Shown here: piece by piece, positions 1-10,211 of the stretch
How positions within the stretch are numbered: the stretch's first letter is position 1
Layout of the letters: each line of letters begins with the position of its first letter
Assembly (NCBI GenBank): GCA_023053545.1
Contig: JAKZAN010000003.1
Location: forward strand, 72,001 to 136,000
Origin: Lepidurus packardi
Taxonomy: Eukaryota; Arthropoda; Branchiopoda; Notostraca; Triopsidae
Length of the DNA stretch: 64,000 bases
Direction of reading: 5' to 3'
Program-made: the position numbers and the translations under genes
The notes under the pieces: model-generated
What the model was told of the DNA's origin: nothing
The model's database searches: none
The model's input: only the letters and a program-made list of their open reading frames with translations

Positions 1-1436
1 ATATTTTCCTGAAATCACTTGGACCTTCAAACAGACGGCGAAGACTGAAACGAGTGCAGACTACCAGATGGAGTAGTAAACATGACGCGTGCTCTACACT
101 GCTAGTATGCTTTGAAGAAACCCTGGATTGCCTGGAAGTCATTTCCAAAGATGATTTTTTGTCCAAGGAAAGCATTTCACAAGCCGCCGGCCTGAGAATA
201 CAATTAGGAAAGTTCGAAACTGTTGGAGTCCTGGCTCTTGCCTGCAAGCTATTCGAAATCCTTCAACCCGTCACTAAAATTCTGCAAGGAGTTGTGGTAG
301 ATCTTGGTAAGTCCTATCGTACAATTACAGTACAATCGCTAAAATACATTACATAATATCATTACAGTACAATAGCTAATTTCTATAAGTGTTAGTCTTT
401 CCTTATGACCCATTACATTTAACGTGATGCAAATTTTCCTCTAGGATCAATGACTGGGGTTATTGACGGTGCAATCCATAAGTTGAGAAGTATGCGATGC
501 GATGAGGAGTGGGAAAAGATTAAACTTGAAATACGGTCGTTTGCAGAAAAGCACCGTATTGAGTTTCCTCAGAGCAAACGAATTCCGAGGGTGAAGAAGT
601 TTTTCGACGAGCTTGGCTTGGATGAAGTGATTGAAGATCCCTTTCGCAAGTTGAAAACCGTAGTCTTCTTTCGAGCTATCGACCTGCTTCTAGTCCAGAT
701 TGAAGACAGATTCTCAGATGAAAACACGAAGATAATCCGTGAAGCTAGTCTCCTAACGCACGAGAGTCTTATGAAGGAAAACCTAGTCACTCAAACCTGC
801 GTCGCAACATTATGCGAGTATTATGGACTGAACCCGGTTGATGTTGCGATCGAGTATCGCGACTTTCGTAACGTGTATCAATCTATTCAAGAAGAGATCT
901 CTGTTGACGACCTTCTGCCAAAGAAACGGAAGAAGCGGGGACTTCCAGTCACGTCGGTTTGTCGGGGAAGGCAAACTAATTTTAAGGAACCTACGAAGTC
1001 GGATGATATTGAGGACTCGGAAAGTGAAGTTGAAGCTGAGAAAGGTGAAGTCAACGTCGATGAAGAAACTCTGTCCAATGAAGGCAGCTCTGTCTCAGAA
1101 CTGAAACAAGATGCGTTCGTTGGATTGTGAGTCAAGAAAGGCTTCATAAAACCATTTCGGTTGGTTAACCAGTTGTCTGCATTCCCGAATTTAACAAGCC
1201 TATACAACATTTTGGTGAGCTTAGCGGTCACCAGTTGCTCAGCTGAAAGGGCTTTAAGCAAACAAAAGATAATTAAAAACAAATTACGAAGCACGATGCT
1301 CGATACCTGGATGGCTAATTGCATGATAACGGCATCAGAATCTGATATTGTCTCCAGCATCTCCAACGATGAAATCATTAATCGGTTTGCCCTGTCATCG
1401 AAATATTTGCTAGAGATCCTTGGTAATTCTTCGTAA
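1..1436 (+). pseudogene. hAT transposase C-terminal part with one intron and an in-frame stop
   Basis: The reading frame is open from the window edge to a splice donor (GTAAGT at 307). It resumes in the same phase after a TTTCCTCTAG acceptor at 444 and runs to 1436. Early in the piece is a TRWSS motif typical of hAT transposases of the zinc-finger MYM-like group. Near the C terminus (about 1200-1310) is the hAT dimerisation signature with the short run SCSAERALSK followed by LRSTM. The C-terminal half is interrupted by one in-frame TGA at 1128-1130 and the frame continues after it, so this copy is probably dead. An acidic Glu/Asp/Ser-rich stretch lies just before the stop. The N-terminal DNA-binding part lies left of the window. 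The transposase would cut and paste the hAT element in the nucleus. Confidence 0.8.
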
Positions 1437-1615
1437 CAACTTTTTACGCATACTCTTATCCAAGATGAATAAAACTAGTTATTCTTCCTTTTTCTAATTT
1501 TAAACATTTTTTCAACCCTGTAATTCATTTCAAATGAATCGCAACATTTAGGGGGGGGATTCACAGACTGGGGGGGGGAACTCCTCTTGGGCTCAGGGGG
1601 GGATCGGCACCTCTG
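1..1615 (+). mobile_element. hAT DNA transposon, right part (left end outside window)
   Basis: The plus strand encodes the C-terminal part of a hAT transposase, followed by an AATAAA at about 1463 and a G-rich stretch ending in CGGCACCTCTG at 1615. Read inward from the right, the end is CAGAGGTGCCG, which has the CAGRG-type start of hAT terminal repeats. The reading frame of the neighbouring minus-strand BEL polyprotein is recognisable only from 1616 rightward. It stops making sense as BEL inside 1-1615, so this transposon sits inside the BEL element. The expected 8-bp target duplication would be the first bases after 1615 (CCCTAGGT), repeated beyond the left edge of the window. The terminus is placed by eye. 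Confidence 0.75.
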
Positions 1616-4600
1616 CCCTAGGTCAGCTGGATTGTCCACTCCGGGACAAAACTTCCAAGATGCCGGTGACGATGAGGTTTGGATTTCCTGCACCCGATTT
1701 GACACGAAAGGTTTCCACTGGTGGGGGCTTCCCTTTATCCAAGCCAGAGCAACTGACGAGTCCGTCCAGTAGGTGCAAGACAAATTGGGACCGTAGACGG
1801 GAGCCAGGGCTTTTCTTACATACATACTTAACCTGGCGGATAAGACGGCTCCAAGTAACTCCAGGCGGGGAATATAAACTTTTTTCAGAGGAGAGACGCG
1901 CGTTTTGCTAGCGAGTAGCACGACTTGTATGGGAGAGGTATTGTTATCGATTCGCAGGTATGCTACCGTAGCGTACCCCTTCTCGCTGGCGTCAGAGAAA
2001 AAATGGATAGTTGCTAAGTATGGAGAGATGGATCCGTAGAACCTGGGTATTTCAAGACCGCCTAAATTTAGCAGATCTTGTACCCACATGTATAAGGTAC
2101 GAGCTACAGGTTCGGGAAGGGGGTCGTCCCAACCTAAGCCCACTGTCCATAACTGCTGCAAGAGAGATTTGGCAGTGAAAACAACGGGGCTAATGAAGCC
2201 AACAGGGTCATAAAACCGGGCGATGACGCGCAAGGCGCTACGTTTGGAGTAGGGGAACGACAGGGTTTTAAGATATTCCGCAATCGGGGAGGGATCGAAC
2301 GTAAAGGAATCCATATGTACGTTCCAACTTAACCCAAGAACCTTGCCATTGGTGTCAGAAAGGGTCTTAGAGTTGGTGTCGCTGGGAAATTGGGATTCGA
2401 TTGGAGTGTCATTTAGCTCCTTTTGAAGGGAACCGCATGACGAGGTTAACTTTCGGAGGTTCATGCCCGCAGCCGAAAAAATGGCTTTAGCCTCCCTTGC
2501 TATGGTCAGAGCTTCTTCGGGGGTTTCACCCCCGGTTAGTAGGTCATCTACATAAATGTTTTCTTTCAAGAGAGGTGCGGTTTCTGGAAAGTCTGGAGTC
2601 ATCTTGTCTAAATGGGATTGGATGGTAACAGCAAGCAAGGCGGGACTGGGGCCCAACCCGAAAATGACCCGATTCCAACGATAGGCGAATACATCGGATA
2701 GGGGTTTTGTAGGCTGATCTGTCCACAGAAACCGCAAGGCATCTCGTTCCTTCTCGTGCACCTCCACTTGGGGAAAAGCCTCTTGAATGTCCCCTATTAT
2801 AGGATAGCGATGGGTTCGGAACCGTATCAGTATCTCTAAGAGCTCGGGAGTCAAGTTCGGGCCATTTTGAAGGCAGTCGTTTAGACTATTTCCGTTAGGT
2901 GTTCGGGCCGATCCGTCAAAAACCATCCGGGTTTTTGTGGTGGCCTTGTCCAGGCGAATCACTGGATGGTGGGGAAGATAAAAACATACAGGACCTTCAG
3001 GGGAATTTATCGAACGCACAATCGGAACCTTTTGGATAAAACCTTTCTGTTCATAATCATGAATAATGTCCGAATAATTTTTTACAGACTGAGGGTCACG
3101 CTGCAAACGCTTAAGGGTTGAAGCTAGGCGGGATTTGGCTTGCTCGAAATTGTCGCCGACTTCAGGCCTTGGATCTTTCCATGGCAGCGCGATAGAATAA
3201 CGATCGCCGTTGAATTGCAGAGAATTCTTTAGGGATTGATGGATTAGATCTGGGCCTTGAGATTGAGTGTTCAAGTCAACAATGCCGATGCTTTCAAGTT
3301 CCCAGAACTTGGTCAAGGTTGAGGATACGGAATTCTCCTCTTCTAGCTGATCAGAATGTATGAGCAGAGAGAGAGAGGAGGTTAAGTTTTCTTGAGTTAA
3401 AATTGGACCATGAATCAACCATCCAACCCGGCTTGCTACTAGGGTGGGGCCATTCGGGATGCGCTGGATTTCGCCTAGCATGAAATTCCAATATTGGTCA
3501 GCGCCAATAAGGAGGTCTATGGGTTTAGTGCTGTGATGTTCGCCGACTTCATCAGCCAAAGGATAGCATGACCTCGGCAATTCATGGAGCCATGCCTTCG
3601 TCAACATGGGAAGTGGGGAACAGATGTATGGTATTTCCAGAACATTAAGAGGAAGAGCCTGTTCTGGTCTGTGGCGACCGGCTATTCGCAGAGAGACCCT
3701 CTGGGACCGATGCTCCTTTGGAGACGAATTACCGAAACTGGCAATAGAGATGCGTTCTGGATGGAGGATTGACAATTGCAGACGGCGTGCTAGATCTTGC
3801 GAAATGTACGTTTGGTGGCTACAGCCATCGAAGACACAACGAATTAATTCGCTTGTGTTGGGACCAAATACTCGGACCGTTGCAGTTTTGAGGGACACGA
3901 ATCCGGGGGAAATGGGTCCAGCCAAGAGTGTAGTAGAATCTAACTGATTCGTGGATGACAGATTCTTGGAAGCGGAATTGGAATTAGGCAGAAGGCCAGA
4001 GGATGGTGTGCGGGGGCCTGCATTTGAGCTGCTTGGATAAGGCTTGGAACAAATAGTAGTATGATGCCTGCCATGACAATTCCTACAAAGAGAATCACTT
4101 GTGTGGCACGCAAAAGCTAAATGGTTTGGTTTCAAACAGTTGAAACAGCGGCGGCTAGCCTTGAGAGAATCTCGCTTTTCTAGGATTGATTTGGGACAGG
4201 CAGTCAACTTGTGGGAATCGGACTGGCAGAAAACGAACCATTGGCCCTTGCTACCATTCAACGTACTTAAAGCAGACGATGAGAAACGAGGATGGGAATG
4301 GCGATTACCAGAATTCGATTGTGAGCCCGAATTAGGTTCTCGGAGAGGCTGGTCATTGCGTAAGAATCCGCAACGTTCTCTGCTTTCAATCTCAATTCTT
4401 AAAAAACTGAGAAAGTCGTTCAGAGTCATAGAGCCGTGATAGCGTCTATTAAACTCCAGGACGATGTCGCGAGGGACCTTGCTGAAGAGCACGGTGGGTA
4501 GAAGATTATTATAGGTTTCCGGGGCCACATTTAGGGACTTGAGGCCATTAATTTGGGCTTGACATGTATCATACAATATACGAAGTGCGGCCGTGTTGCT

Positions 4601-5764
4601 AGAAGCCTTCACAGTCGGAAGGTCTAAAAGTTTCCGCACATGCGCGGAAATGAGGATATCGGGTTGCCCGAATCGACTCTTTAAAGTAGAAACTGCAGAG
4701 TCGTAGCTGTTTTCGCTGAGAGGTATCCCTTCGATAGCGTTTTTTGCGTCCCCGATCAGATACGAACGTAAGTAAGTAAATTTCTGTACCTTGCTGAGAG
4801 TGGGTTGGTTATCGAACGTCGTTTCGAAGGTGTCCCAAAACCCGCGCCATTTAAAGATGTCACCGGAGAACTGTTCTATGCTTAATTTAGGAACAGAAAA
4901 GGGCAAGGCAGAACTGTGGAAAAACGACGAACCTTGGGGAGACGATGAGTGGGGAAAGGTCAAAATTGCCGTATTTGATGGAGACAAACCGGGTGGCGCG
5001 AAGGCCGACGAGGGTGGCACGGAGGCCAACGAAGATGGAGCGGAGGCCGGGAAGGCTTGCGTGGTAGCCGAGTTGGGTGGCGCGGAGGCCGGGAAGGCTG
5101 GCTCAGAGGCCGACGAGGATGGCGCGGAGGCCGGGAAAGCTGGCTCGGAGGCCGACGAGGATGTCGCGGAGGCCGGGAAAGCTGGCGCGGAGGCCGGGAA
5201 AGCTGGCGCGGAGGCCGACGATGATGGCGCGGAGGCCGGGAAAGCTGGCGCGGAGGCCGGGAAAGCTGGCGCGGAGGCCGACGATGATGGCGCGGAGGCC
5301 GGGTAGGATGGCGTGGAGGACGCAGAAAATTGGGAATCAGAGGAGACCATGGAAGTAGAGGGATTGATAAAGGAATCCACACGTGCCTTCGCATTATAAT
5401 AGTCGCCCTCATACTTTTTGCATTCCCTTAGTTCTTGTTCAAAGACGTCATCCAGGTCGATGTCGTCCTGGATCCTTACAGATAAACTTTGAATTATCTG
5501 GAACCTGTGTTCCAGGGCGAGGAAGTCGCCTCGGACCTGGAGTACATCCTTGGACTCATCAGTTAAAACAACGTTCAACTTAACAATGGCCTCGTTGAAG
5601 AGACGGCGGTGGGCTCCACGAGATCTTCCAAGATTCTTCGCTGGTAACGCTATAGTAGCGAGGTTCAGTGCAGAGGTCTGGATAGCAGGTGGATTGGGAA
5701 TACTGACGTGAGGGAGACTGTCTCCGCTCGCACTGGGTAGCACTTCTTTGATATCACCTGGCAT
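1616..5764 (-). CDS. BEL/Pao Gag-Pol polyprotein (5' 1383 codons, cut by hAT)
   Basis: Order of parts, in residues from the start at 5764. An N-terminal Gag helix region (1-145). An Ala/Pro/Ser-rich region built of short repeats such as AFPASAP (about 150-260). A DUF1759-type Gag core (from about 295). Two zinc knuckles, CFNCLKPNHLAFAC and a following CxxC repeat (about 535-565). A retropepsin-like DUF1758 region (about 640). Reverse transcriptase with YLPHHPV and a YVDD box (about 930-1075). RNase H with FFSDAS and WTDSS (about 1255-1330). The frame then runs into the hAT, and the apparent C terminus (1475-1615) is not BEL. One oddity: the protease site reads FDGCS where the family usually has DSGS or DTGS. 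The repeat region also gives long, meaningless open frames on the plus strand. Confidence 0.92.
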
Positions 5765-5862
5765 TGTGTTCGCCGGAGTACGCTTACTAAAAACACGTGA
5801 ACAAGTTAATCACTAAAACCGTGGTTCACGTTTAAAGCAGGTATATCCGGTCCGGAGGAGCA

Positions 5863-6240
5863 ATTTTCAAACTGCCAGGGCAATAACTAAAACAAGGCAC
5901 AACGTTGTCAAGTGTGTATTTAAATCAGACAGAATAACTATTCCATCGATGGCCAAGCTGCCACTGAACTGGACAGACCCACACCGAGTTGCTAGGGCGT
6001 GGGCCTTTTATAGGTGACGGAAGGCAATAAACCAACCGTCAGTGAGGAAGAAGGGTTCTGGTGCCATCCGTGTGGTCGGAGACGTAATAGGGGTCAGTTA
6101 TACAATCAGGGCAAGGTCCAAAGACAAGGCACAAGTTATATAACTGAGAGACAGGAAAAGGAGACAAGTGATGGTTGCCAGAGAGCTGGCCGGGGAAAGT
6201 AACATTTGCCAGAGACAAGGGAAATCCATCTAAATGGTCA
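5863..6240 (-). repeat. 5' LTR of BEL element 1 with TATA box
   Basis: The sequence between the shared primer-binding motif (its minus-strand form begins TGCTCCTCCGG, at 5846-5862) and the outer edge at 6240. In minus orientation it starts TGACCATT. A TATAAAA box lies at 6006-6012 on the minus strand, well placed to drive the polyprotein. The partner LTR is outside the window, so the edges are inferred rather than confirmed by a second copy. Confidence 0.55.
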
Positions 6241-6252
6241 ATATAAGTTTCA

Positions 6253-6339
6253 ACACTTATGTCAGATATTTTCACAATGAAAGGTGAACCTATTGTATAT
6301 GAAAGAGTGCACCAGCCTGTAAAAACCGTTAGGAAATAA
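6253..6339 (+). pseudogene. Polinton packaging ATPase, C-terminal remnant
   Basis: About 28 codons match the C terminus of the intact ATPase of Polinton 2. The shared cores are LMSD and GEPIVYERVHQPVK, ending in an Arg-Lys-stop. The remainder of the gene is absent; upstream lies a TAA and then BEL element 1. As in the intact copy, the stop codon sits inside an AATAAA poly(A) signal. This identifies the neighbouring repeat as the end of a second Polinton. Confidence 0.85.
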
Positions 6340-6744
6340 AAAAAATGTTTCCTATTTTAAAGAACTCTTCCTCAGTATGATATATTCTTTGTTCAGTACA
6401 GTCGCTCGAATAAGAAAATGAAACATGTTAACAAATTAGATAATAACCCACCAGCATTCGTCTCCAAATTTAAAAAAGCTGGGGTTTTCATTGTTACTTG
6501 ATTTCCTTTACCTTGACCGATTCCTACAAACAAAATATGTTCAAACACGTGTAGACACATATATAAAATTCAAACTGGTATGAAAACTTACCGTAAGCCA
6601 TGACTGCTTGTTGTAGTTTGAGGTTAAGTTTGAAGTGTGCGCGCTGGATACTGTAAGGTTTCAATGTGTGGAAGTTGCGCGTTGGGTGTGGCATACATTA
6701 CAAACCCGCTAGCTTACGATTGGTGTTTGACTTTACTCTAAACG
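6340..6744. other. Intergenic stretch inside Polinton A
   Basis: About 400 bases without a convincing reading frame, between the ATPase remnant and the promoter of the 108-codon gene. AT-rich. I see no repeat of other parts of the window here. Confidence 0.5.
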
Positions 6745-6782
6745 TATAAAAGAGGCAGACGGTCTGTTGGAAAAATCAGCTT
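6745..6782 (+). promoter_or_regulatory. Core promoter (TATA box plus initiator) of the 108-codon gene
   Basis: A perfect TATAAAAG lies at 6745-6752, followed 33 bases later by an initiator-like TCAG at 6776-6779. The first in-frame ATG is at 6821. The spacing is that of a canonical RNA polymerase II core promoter. Confidence 0.65.
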
Positions 6783-6820
6783 TCAGCTCTACTTCGCTTG
6801 TATTTAACATACATGATAAA

Positions 6821-7147
6821 ATGCCTTTAGTAATAGGCTACATAACAAAAATTAGCGGTGTGCGCGAATATAAACACCAACCTGGCTGTTACTTTAACTT
6901 TTACATGCAAGTGGGACCTAATCGAGAATATTGTGATATCCATTGCGATGATATTAGATGTCGCGATTTCTTATTTAATTGTTACTATACGCATCGTGCC
7001 ATAAGGTTCATGTCTTACGCAACTGGACGCTGTCTTTATCTGCATGCAGACACCTTTATTAAAACCAAGATCTCCAAGCCAGCTTTTGCGTTTGATTGTC
7101 AGGTGCGTCCTGGACCTGGGTGCGAAAAAGATATTACGAATAAATAA
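6821..7147 (+). CDS. Hypothetical Polinton A protein, 108 residues
   Basis: I do not recognise this protein. It is rich in Tyr, Cys and His, with C-x3-C and C-x5-C spacings in its middle (the IHCDDIRCRDFLFNC region). It has an alternation of hydrophobic and polar residues that could suit a small beta-barrel, but no signal peptide or membrane segment. The start was chosen at the first ATG (6821) because the open frame before it has no ATG and a TATA/initiator pair lies just upstream. It lies between the ATPase remnant and the terminal repeat. Polinton 2 has no equivalent between its ATPase (ends 11877) and its 147-codon gene (ends 11795), so this is an accessory gene. The intact frame with its own promoter suggests function. 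Confidence 0.6.
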   Translation: MPLVIGYITKISGVREYKHQPGCYFNFYMQVGPNREYCDIHCDDIRCRDFLFNCYYTHRAIRFMSYATGRCLYLHADTFIKTKISKPAFAFDCQVRPGPGCEKDITNK

Positions 7148-7429
7148 GTAAGTATATAAGATCAAATCTTGTGTGTATATCGATATTTTGTATGCTTACT
7201 CTTTCCTCAGAGTGAAGTTAAAATCAGATCTTATGCGATAAAGTTTCAACATGGGTTATTCTGCACTGTACAACACAGAAGCACTAATAACTAGTGTTCG
7301 TTTCGACATGAATTGTGAAAAGGATTTCTTTTAACCTCGTGTTTGTTGTTGTTGTACGCATAAGGCGACATCTATAAGTTGTGTGTATATGTGTGCGGCG
7401 CAACATTCAAATATAAGTCTCGAAATTAT

Positions 7430-7873
7430 TTAACAACGTGTATTTACATTGATTCGTTCTACATCTCGGGTTAACCAATAAGCGAATTTGTAGGTTTGGA
7501 ATAGCGTACAAAGAGTTGGGGTTGTTTGATGTTTAGGACAATAGGGTGGTTCAAATGGACAGAAAATTTCGTTGACTGTAGGACAATTGTATCCTGCCAA
7601 GTTCTCAATGGGTTGTTGAAGTCCTTGTGAGAGAATTTCAAACGAGGGATCGCCCCATGTTAAAACTCGATATTTTCGGATTGAGCGGGCTAGATGATTG
7701 AAGAAAACACCCATCGTGTCAAAGGACCAGTCTTGATCATGGTCATTTCCCCATGTGAAATGTTGGTAGTAAAAATTGTTTCGAGATAATTTGGAATTAA
7801 TAAAACATGTGGTTAACTCCACAGGGCTGTTGTCGACTAATCTCAAATAGACTACAGCCAAGTCTTCAGTCAT
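7430..7873 (-). CDS. Terminal-repeat protein of Polinton A, 147 residues, unknown
   Basis: A complete minus-strand frame close to and partly inside the terminal repeat. It matches the 147-codon gene of Polinton 2 (11352-11795) along its full length with roughly 15 substitutions and no indels. Another, truncated copy lies at 22866-23243. Conserved stretches include FTWGNDHDQDW and TWGDPSFEIL; the C-terminal part has a P-rich segment with C-x3-H (YCPKH). No family recognised, no transmembrane or signal segment. Preservation of the frame in two diverged copies suggests selection on the protein. It is read inward from the element end, toward the ATPase end. Confidence 0.65.
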   Translation of the reverse strand: MTEDLAVVYLRLVDNSPVELTTCFINSKLSRNNFYYQHFTWGNDHDQDWSFDTMGVFFNHLARSIRKYRVLTWGDPSFEILSQGLQQPIENLAGYNCPTVNEIFCPFEPPYCPKHQTTPTLCTLFQTYKFAYWLTRDVERINVNTRC

Positions 7874-8968
7874 TCTTATGCTCTAGCAGAGTTTATTGAA
7901 CCATCGTGTTGATCTGTGTTGCTTCCACTGGTTTCATAAATGGGAGACGTGCTGGTGATAGCCTTGAGTTTGTCAAACACCCTGGTTGGAATGTGTGTGT
8001 GGGTGTGTGGTTGCGAGAATTGGGGATTTTGAAACTGTTCAGTCTAAGGGTTGCACAGATGTCAAAGAGGGGGTTGTCAAGCGCGCTCATCTGAGGAATC
8101 ATACCGATGGAAGAGTGAGGATTGGCCAACACAGGAGCTTGAGGGGAGTGTGAGCTGACAAGCACCCTAGCCAGAGGGGCTGTGCAAACGCAAGAGTTGG
8201 TGTTATCAGTGTGTGTGCAACAGTTGATAGCCTGATGAGCATGATGGCACACTCTCCAAAAAAAATCTTACAGTGTAGTGAAACCACCAACCATTATTTT
8301 GAATGAATTTGTAATTGTGTTTGTTGAAAGAAAATACATTTCGAAGGTTAAACTTACAAAAAGTGTCTTTAACTTAAATGTCTATCTCCGAAAAAGTGTC
8401 ATTAACTTTAATGTCTATTTTTGAAAAAGTGTCTTTACTTAAATGTGTGTGTATTTTGTGAAAAAAGTGTCTTTAACTTAAATGATGAATCTCGAAAAGT
8501 GTCTTTAACTTTAATGTCTATTCTCGAAAAAGTGTCCTTAACTTTAATGTTGATTCTGAAAAAGTGTCTTTAACTTTAACGTCTATTCTCGAAAAAGTGT
8601 CCTTAACTTTAATGTCGAATCTGAAAGTGTCTTTAACTTTAATGGTAATCCTGAAAAAGTGTCTTTAACTTTAATGTCGAGTCCGAAAAAGTGTCTTTAA
8701 CTTTAATGGTAATAAAGTTTGTTTGCGGAGGACACTGTTGTCGACACGAGAGCTGCTCAATTGTGAGGACAGCGCCAACGTGAAAGTGGCGGAAACGCTA
8801 GAAACTAGGTGTTGTCAAACCATACTGCGCAGGCGTCAGGGCGGGGACTAGGGGAGAAATGAAGGCATCCTATTGGTGCAGCCATGAAAGGGGCGGGGCT
8901 TGGGAGAAATGGAGGCTTCCTATTGGTGCGGCAGTAATGGAGGTGGCAGTAATGGTGGTACCTATACT
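7607..8968. repeat. Right terminal repeat of Polinton A
   Basis: Nearly identical, in the same orientation, to 22977-24293, and a diverged inverted match to 10212-11612. It holds the 5' half of the 147-codon gene, a GT-rich segment, a 32-bp minisatellite (8365-8712) and an outer 250 bases with GGGGCGGGG GC boxes and inverted CCAAT boxes (ATTGG). It ends GGTACCTATACT, the mirror of the Polinton 2 start AGTATAGGTACC. Confidence 0.85.
8365..8712. repeat. 32-bp minisatellite in terminal repeat (Polinton A)
   Basis: Tandem units of about 28-32 bases built on AAAAGTGTCTTTAACTTTAA followed by a variable TGTCGATTC or TGGTAATCC linker. The same array, inverted, lies at 10472-10850 (about 12 units), and a shorter one at 23735-23990. 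Confidence 0.85.
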
Positions 8969-10211
8969 ACTCAAATAAAGACGCATTCATGTCTTAACAT
9001 TATGAAACTTGGATTCATTCTTCACGCTATACAGATTGTCGTAGGTTTAGAGTCAAGTTCTAATCGAACTATTGCCTTGTGAAAAGCTAGTGTCTTTTAA
9101 AATTATATTTCTTTATCTGCACAAAATCCAAAGTAAGCATTGAAAGCAAAAACGCAATTGCATTAACAGAGTATATTTATTCAGTGTTGTAGTTTCCGAC
9201 TTGAAATTGTTCGATTTCCACGGGAAAAGAGAGCCAGTTGTTGCTATGGTGAGAGGGGCGGGAAAAGGGGTGAGGCTGGTACATTGGCGTTTGAAACGAG
9301 CCCAAACGAGTGCCACTGTCCACCTTTCAGGAAAAAACGAACGTTTTTCGACAGCTTAAATATCTTGCATGGGGACGTTACCAAGTCATGCAGAAGGGGG
9401 AGAAACCAACCAATGCTTAGGTCTATGGTGAGAGGGGCGGGAAAAGGGGGGAGGCTGGTACATTGGCGTTTGAAACGAGCCCAAACGAGTGCCACTGTCC
9501 ACCTTTCAGGAAAAAGCGAACGTTTTTCGACAGCTTAAATAATCTTGCATGGGGACGTTACCAAGTCCTGAAGAAGGGGGAGAAACCAACCCAATGCTTA
9601 CGTCTATTTTGAGAGGGGCGGGAAAAGGGGGGAGGCTGGTACATTGGCGTTTGAAACGAGCCCAAACGAGTGCCACTGTCCACCTTTCAGGAAAAAGCGA
9701 ACGTTTTCCGACAGCTTAAATATCTTGCATGGGGACGTTACCAAGTCATGCAGAAGGGGGAGAAACCAACCAATGCTTACGTCTATGGTGAGAGGGGCGG
9801 GAAAAGGGGGGAGGCTGGTACATTGGCGTTTGAAACGAGCCCAAACGAGTGCCACTGTCCACCTTTCAGGAAAAAGCGAACGTTTTTCGACAGCTTAAAT
9901 AATCTTGCATGGGGACTTTACCAAGTCCTGAAGAAGGGGGAGAAACCAACCCAATGCTTACGTCTATGGTGAGAGGGGCGGGAAAAGGGGGGAGGCTGGT
10001 ACATTGGCGTTCGAAACGAGCCCAAACGAGTCCACTGTCCACCTTTCAGGCAAAATCGAACGTTTTTCGACAGCTTAAATAATCTTGCATGGGGACTTTA
10101 CCAAGTCCTGAAGAAGGGGTAGAAACCAACCCAATGCTTACGTCTATGGTGAGAGGGGCGGGAAAAGTGGGGAGGCTGGTACATTGGCGTTTGAAACGAG
10201 CCCAAACGAGT
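8969..10211. repeat. Spacer X with about 180-bp satellite (5 units plus a broken sixth)
   Basis: A unique-looking 275-base leader, CTCAAATAAAGACG onward, is followed by satellite units starting at 9246, 9425, 9606, 9785, 9966 and 10146. Spacing alternates 179/181: two unit types (AAATATCTTGC with CATGCAG, and AAATAATCTTGC with CCTGAAG) alternate, a two-unit higher-order repeat. Each unit has a GGGGCGGGA GC box and a CTTAAATA stretch. Unit 6 stops at 10211 after AAACGAGT, where Polinton 2 begins. The short open frames across this array are repeats of the same reading and not genes. Confidence 0.85.

Larger units (their letters stand above)
1616..6240 (-). mobile_element. BEL/Pao LTR retrotransposon 1, interrupted by the hAT
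   Basis: A minus-strand element. A promoter-bearing 5' LTR lies at the right (about 5863-6240), then a primer-binding-type motif (about 5846-5862), then one long gag-pol frame from 5764 leftward. The frame is cut at 1616, within the RNase H region, by the hAT transposon. Integrase and the 3' LTR are therefore not in this window and should lie beyond the hAT. The right edge at 6240 ends in CA and abuts Polinton A sequence. The coding part has no stop or frameshift over 1383 codons, so it was fairly young when the hAT landed. Confidence 0.85.
6241..8968 (-). mobile_element. Polinton A: right-end remnant of a second Polinton/Maverick
   Basis: Contains the last part of a packaging ATPase gene (plus strand), a 108-codon gene (plus), a 147-codon gene (minus) and a long terminal repeat ending GGTACCTATACT at 8968. 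Compared with Polinton 2 the order is inverted: the ATPase end of Polinton A points right, while that of Polinton 2 points left. The rest of Polinton A is missing, replaced at 6240 by BEL element 1. Confidence 0.8.

Noticed and set aside
4791-5412. Long plus-strand Glu/Ala/Gly-rich and minus-strand Arg/Pro-rich frames over the Gag repeat
   Set aside because: They are other-frame readings of the GC-rich Ala/Pro/Ser repeat of BEL element 1; no independent start, motif or homologue.
7893-8252. 119-codon frame in the terminal repeat (identical copy at 23263-23622)
   Set aside because: Identical only because the repeats are recent copies; in the diverged left repeat (10916-11350) the frame is broken and differently extended, so no sign of protein selection.
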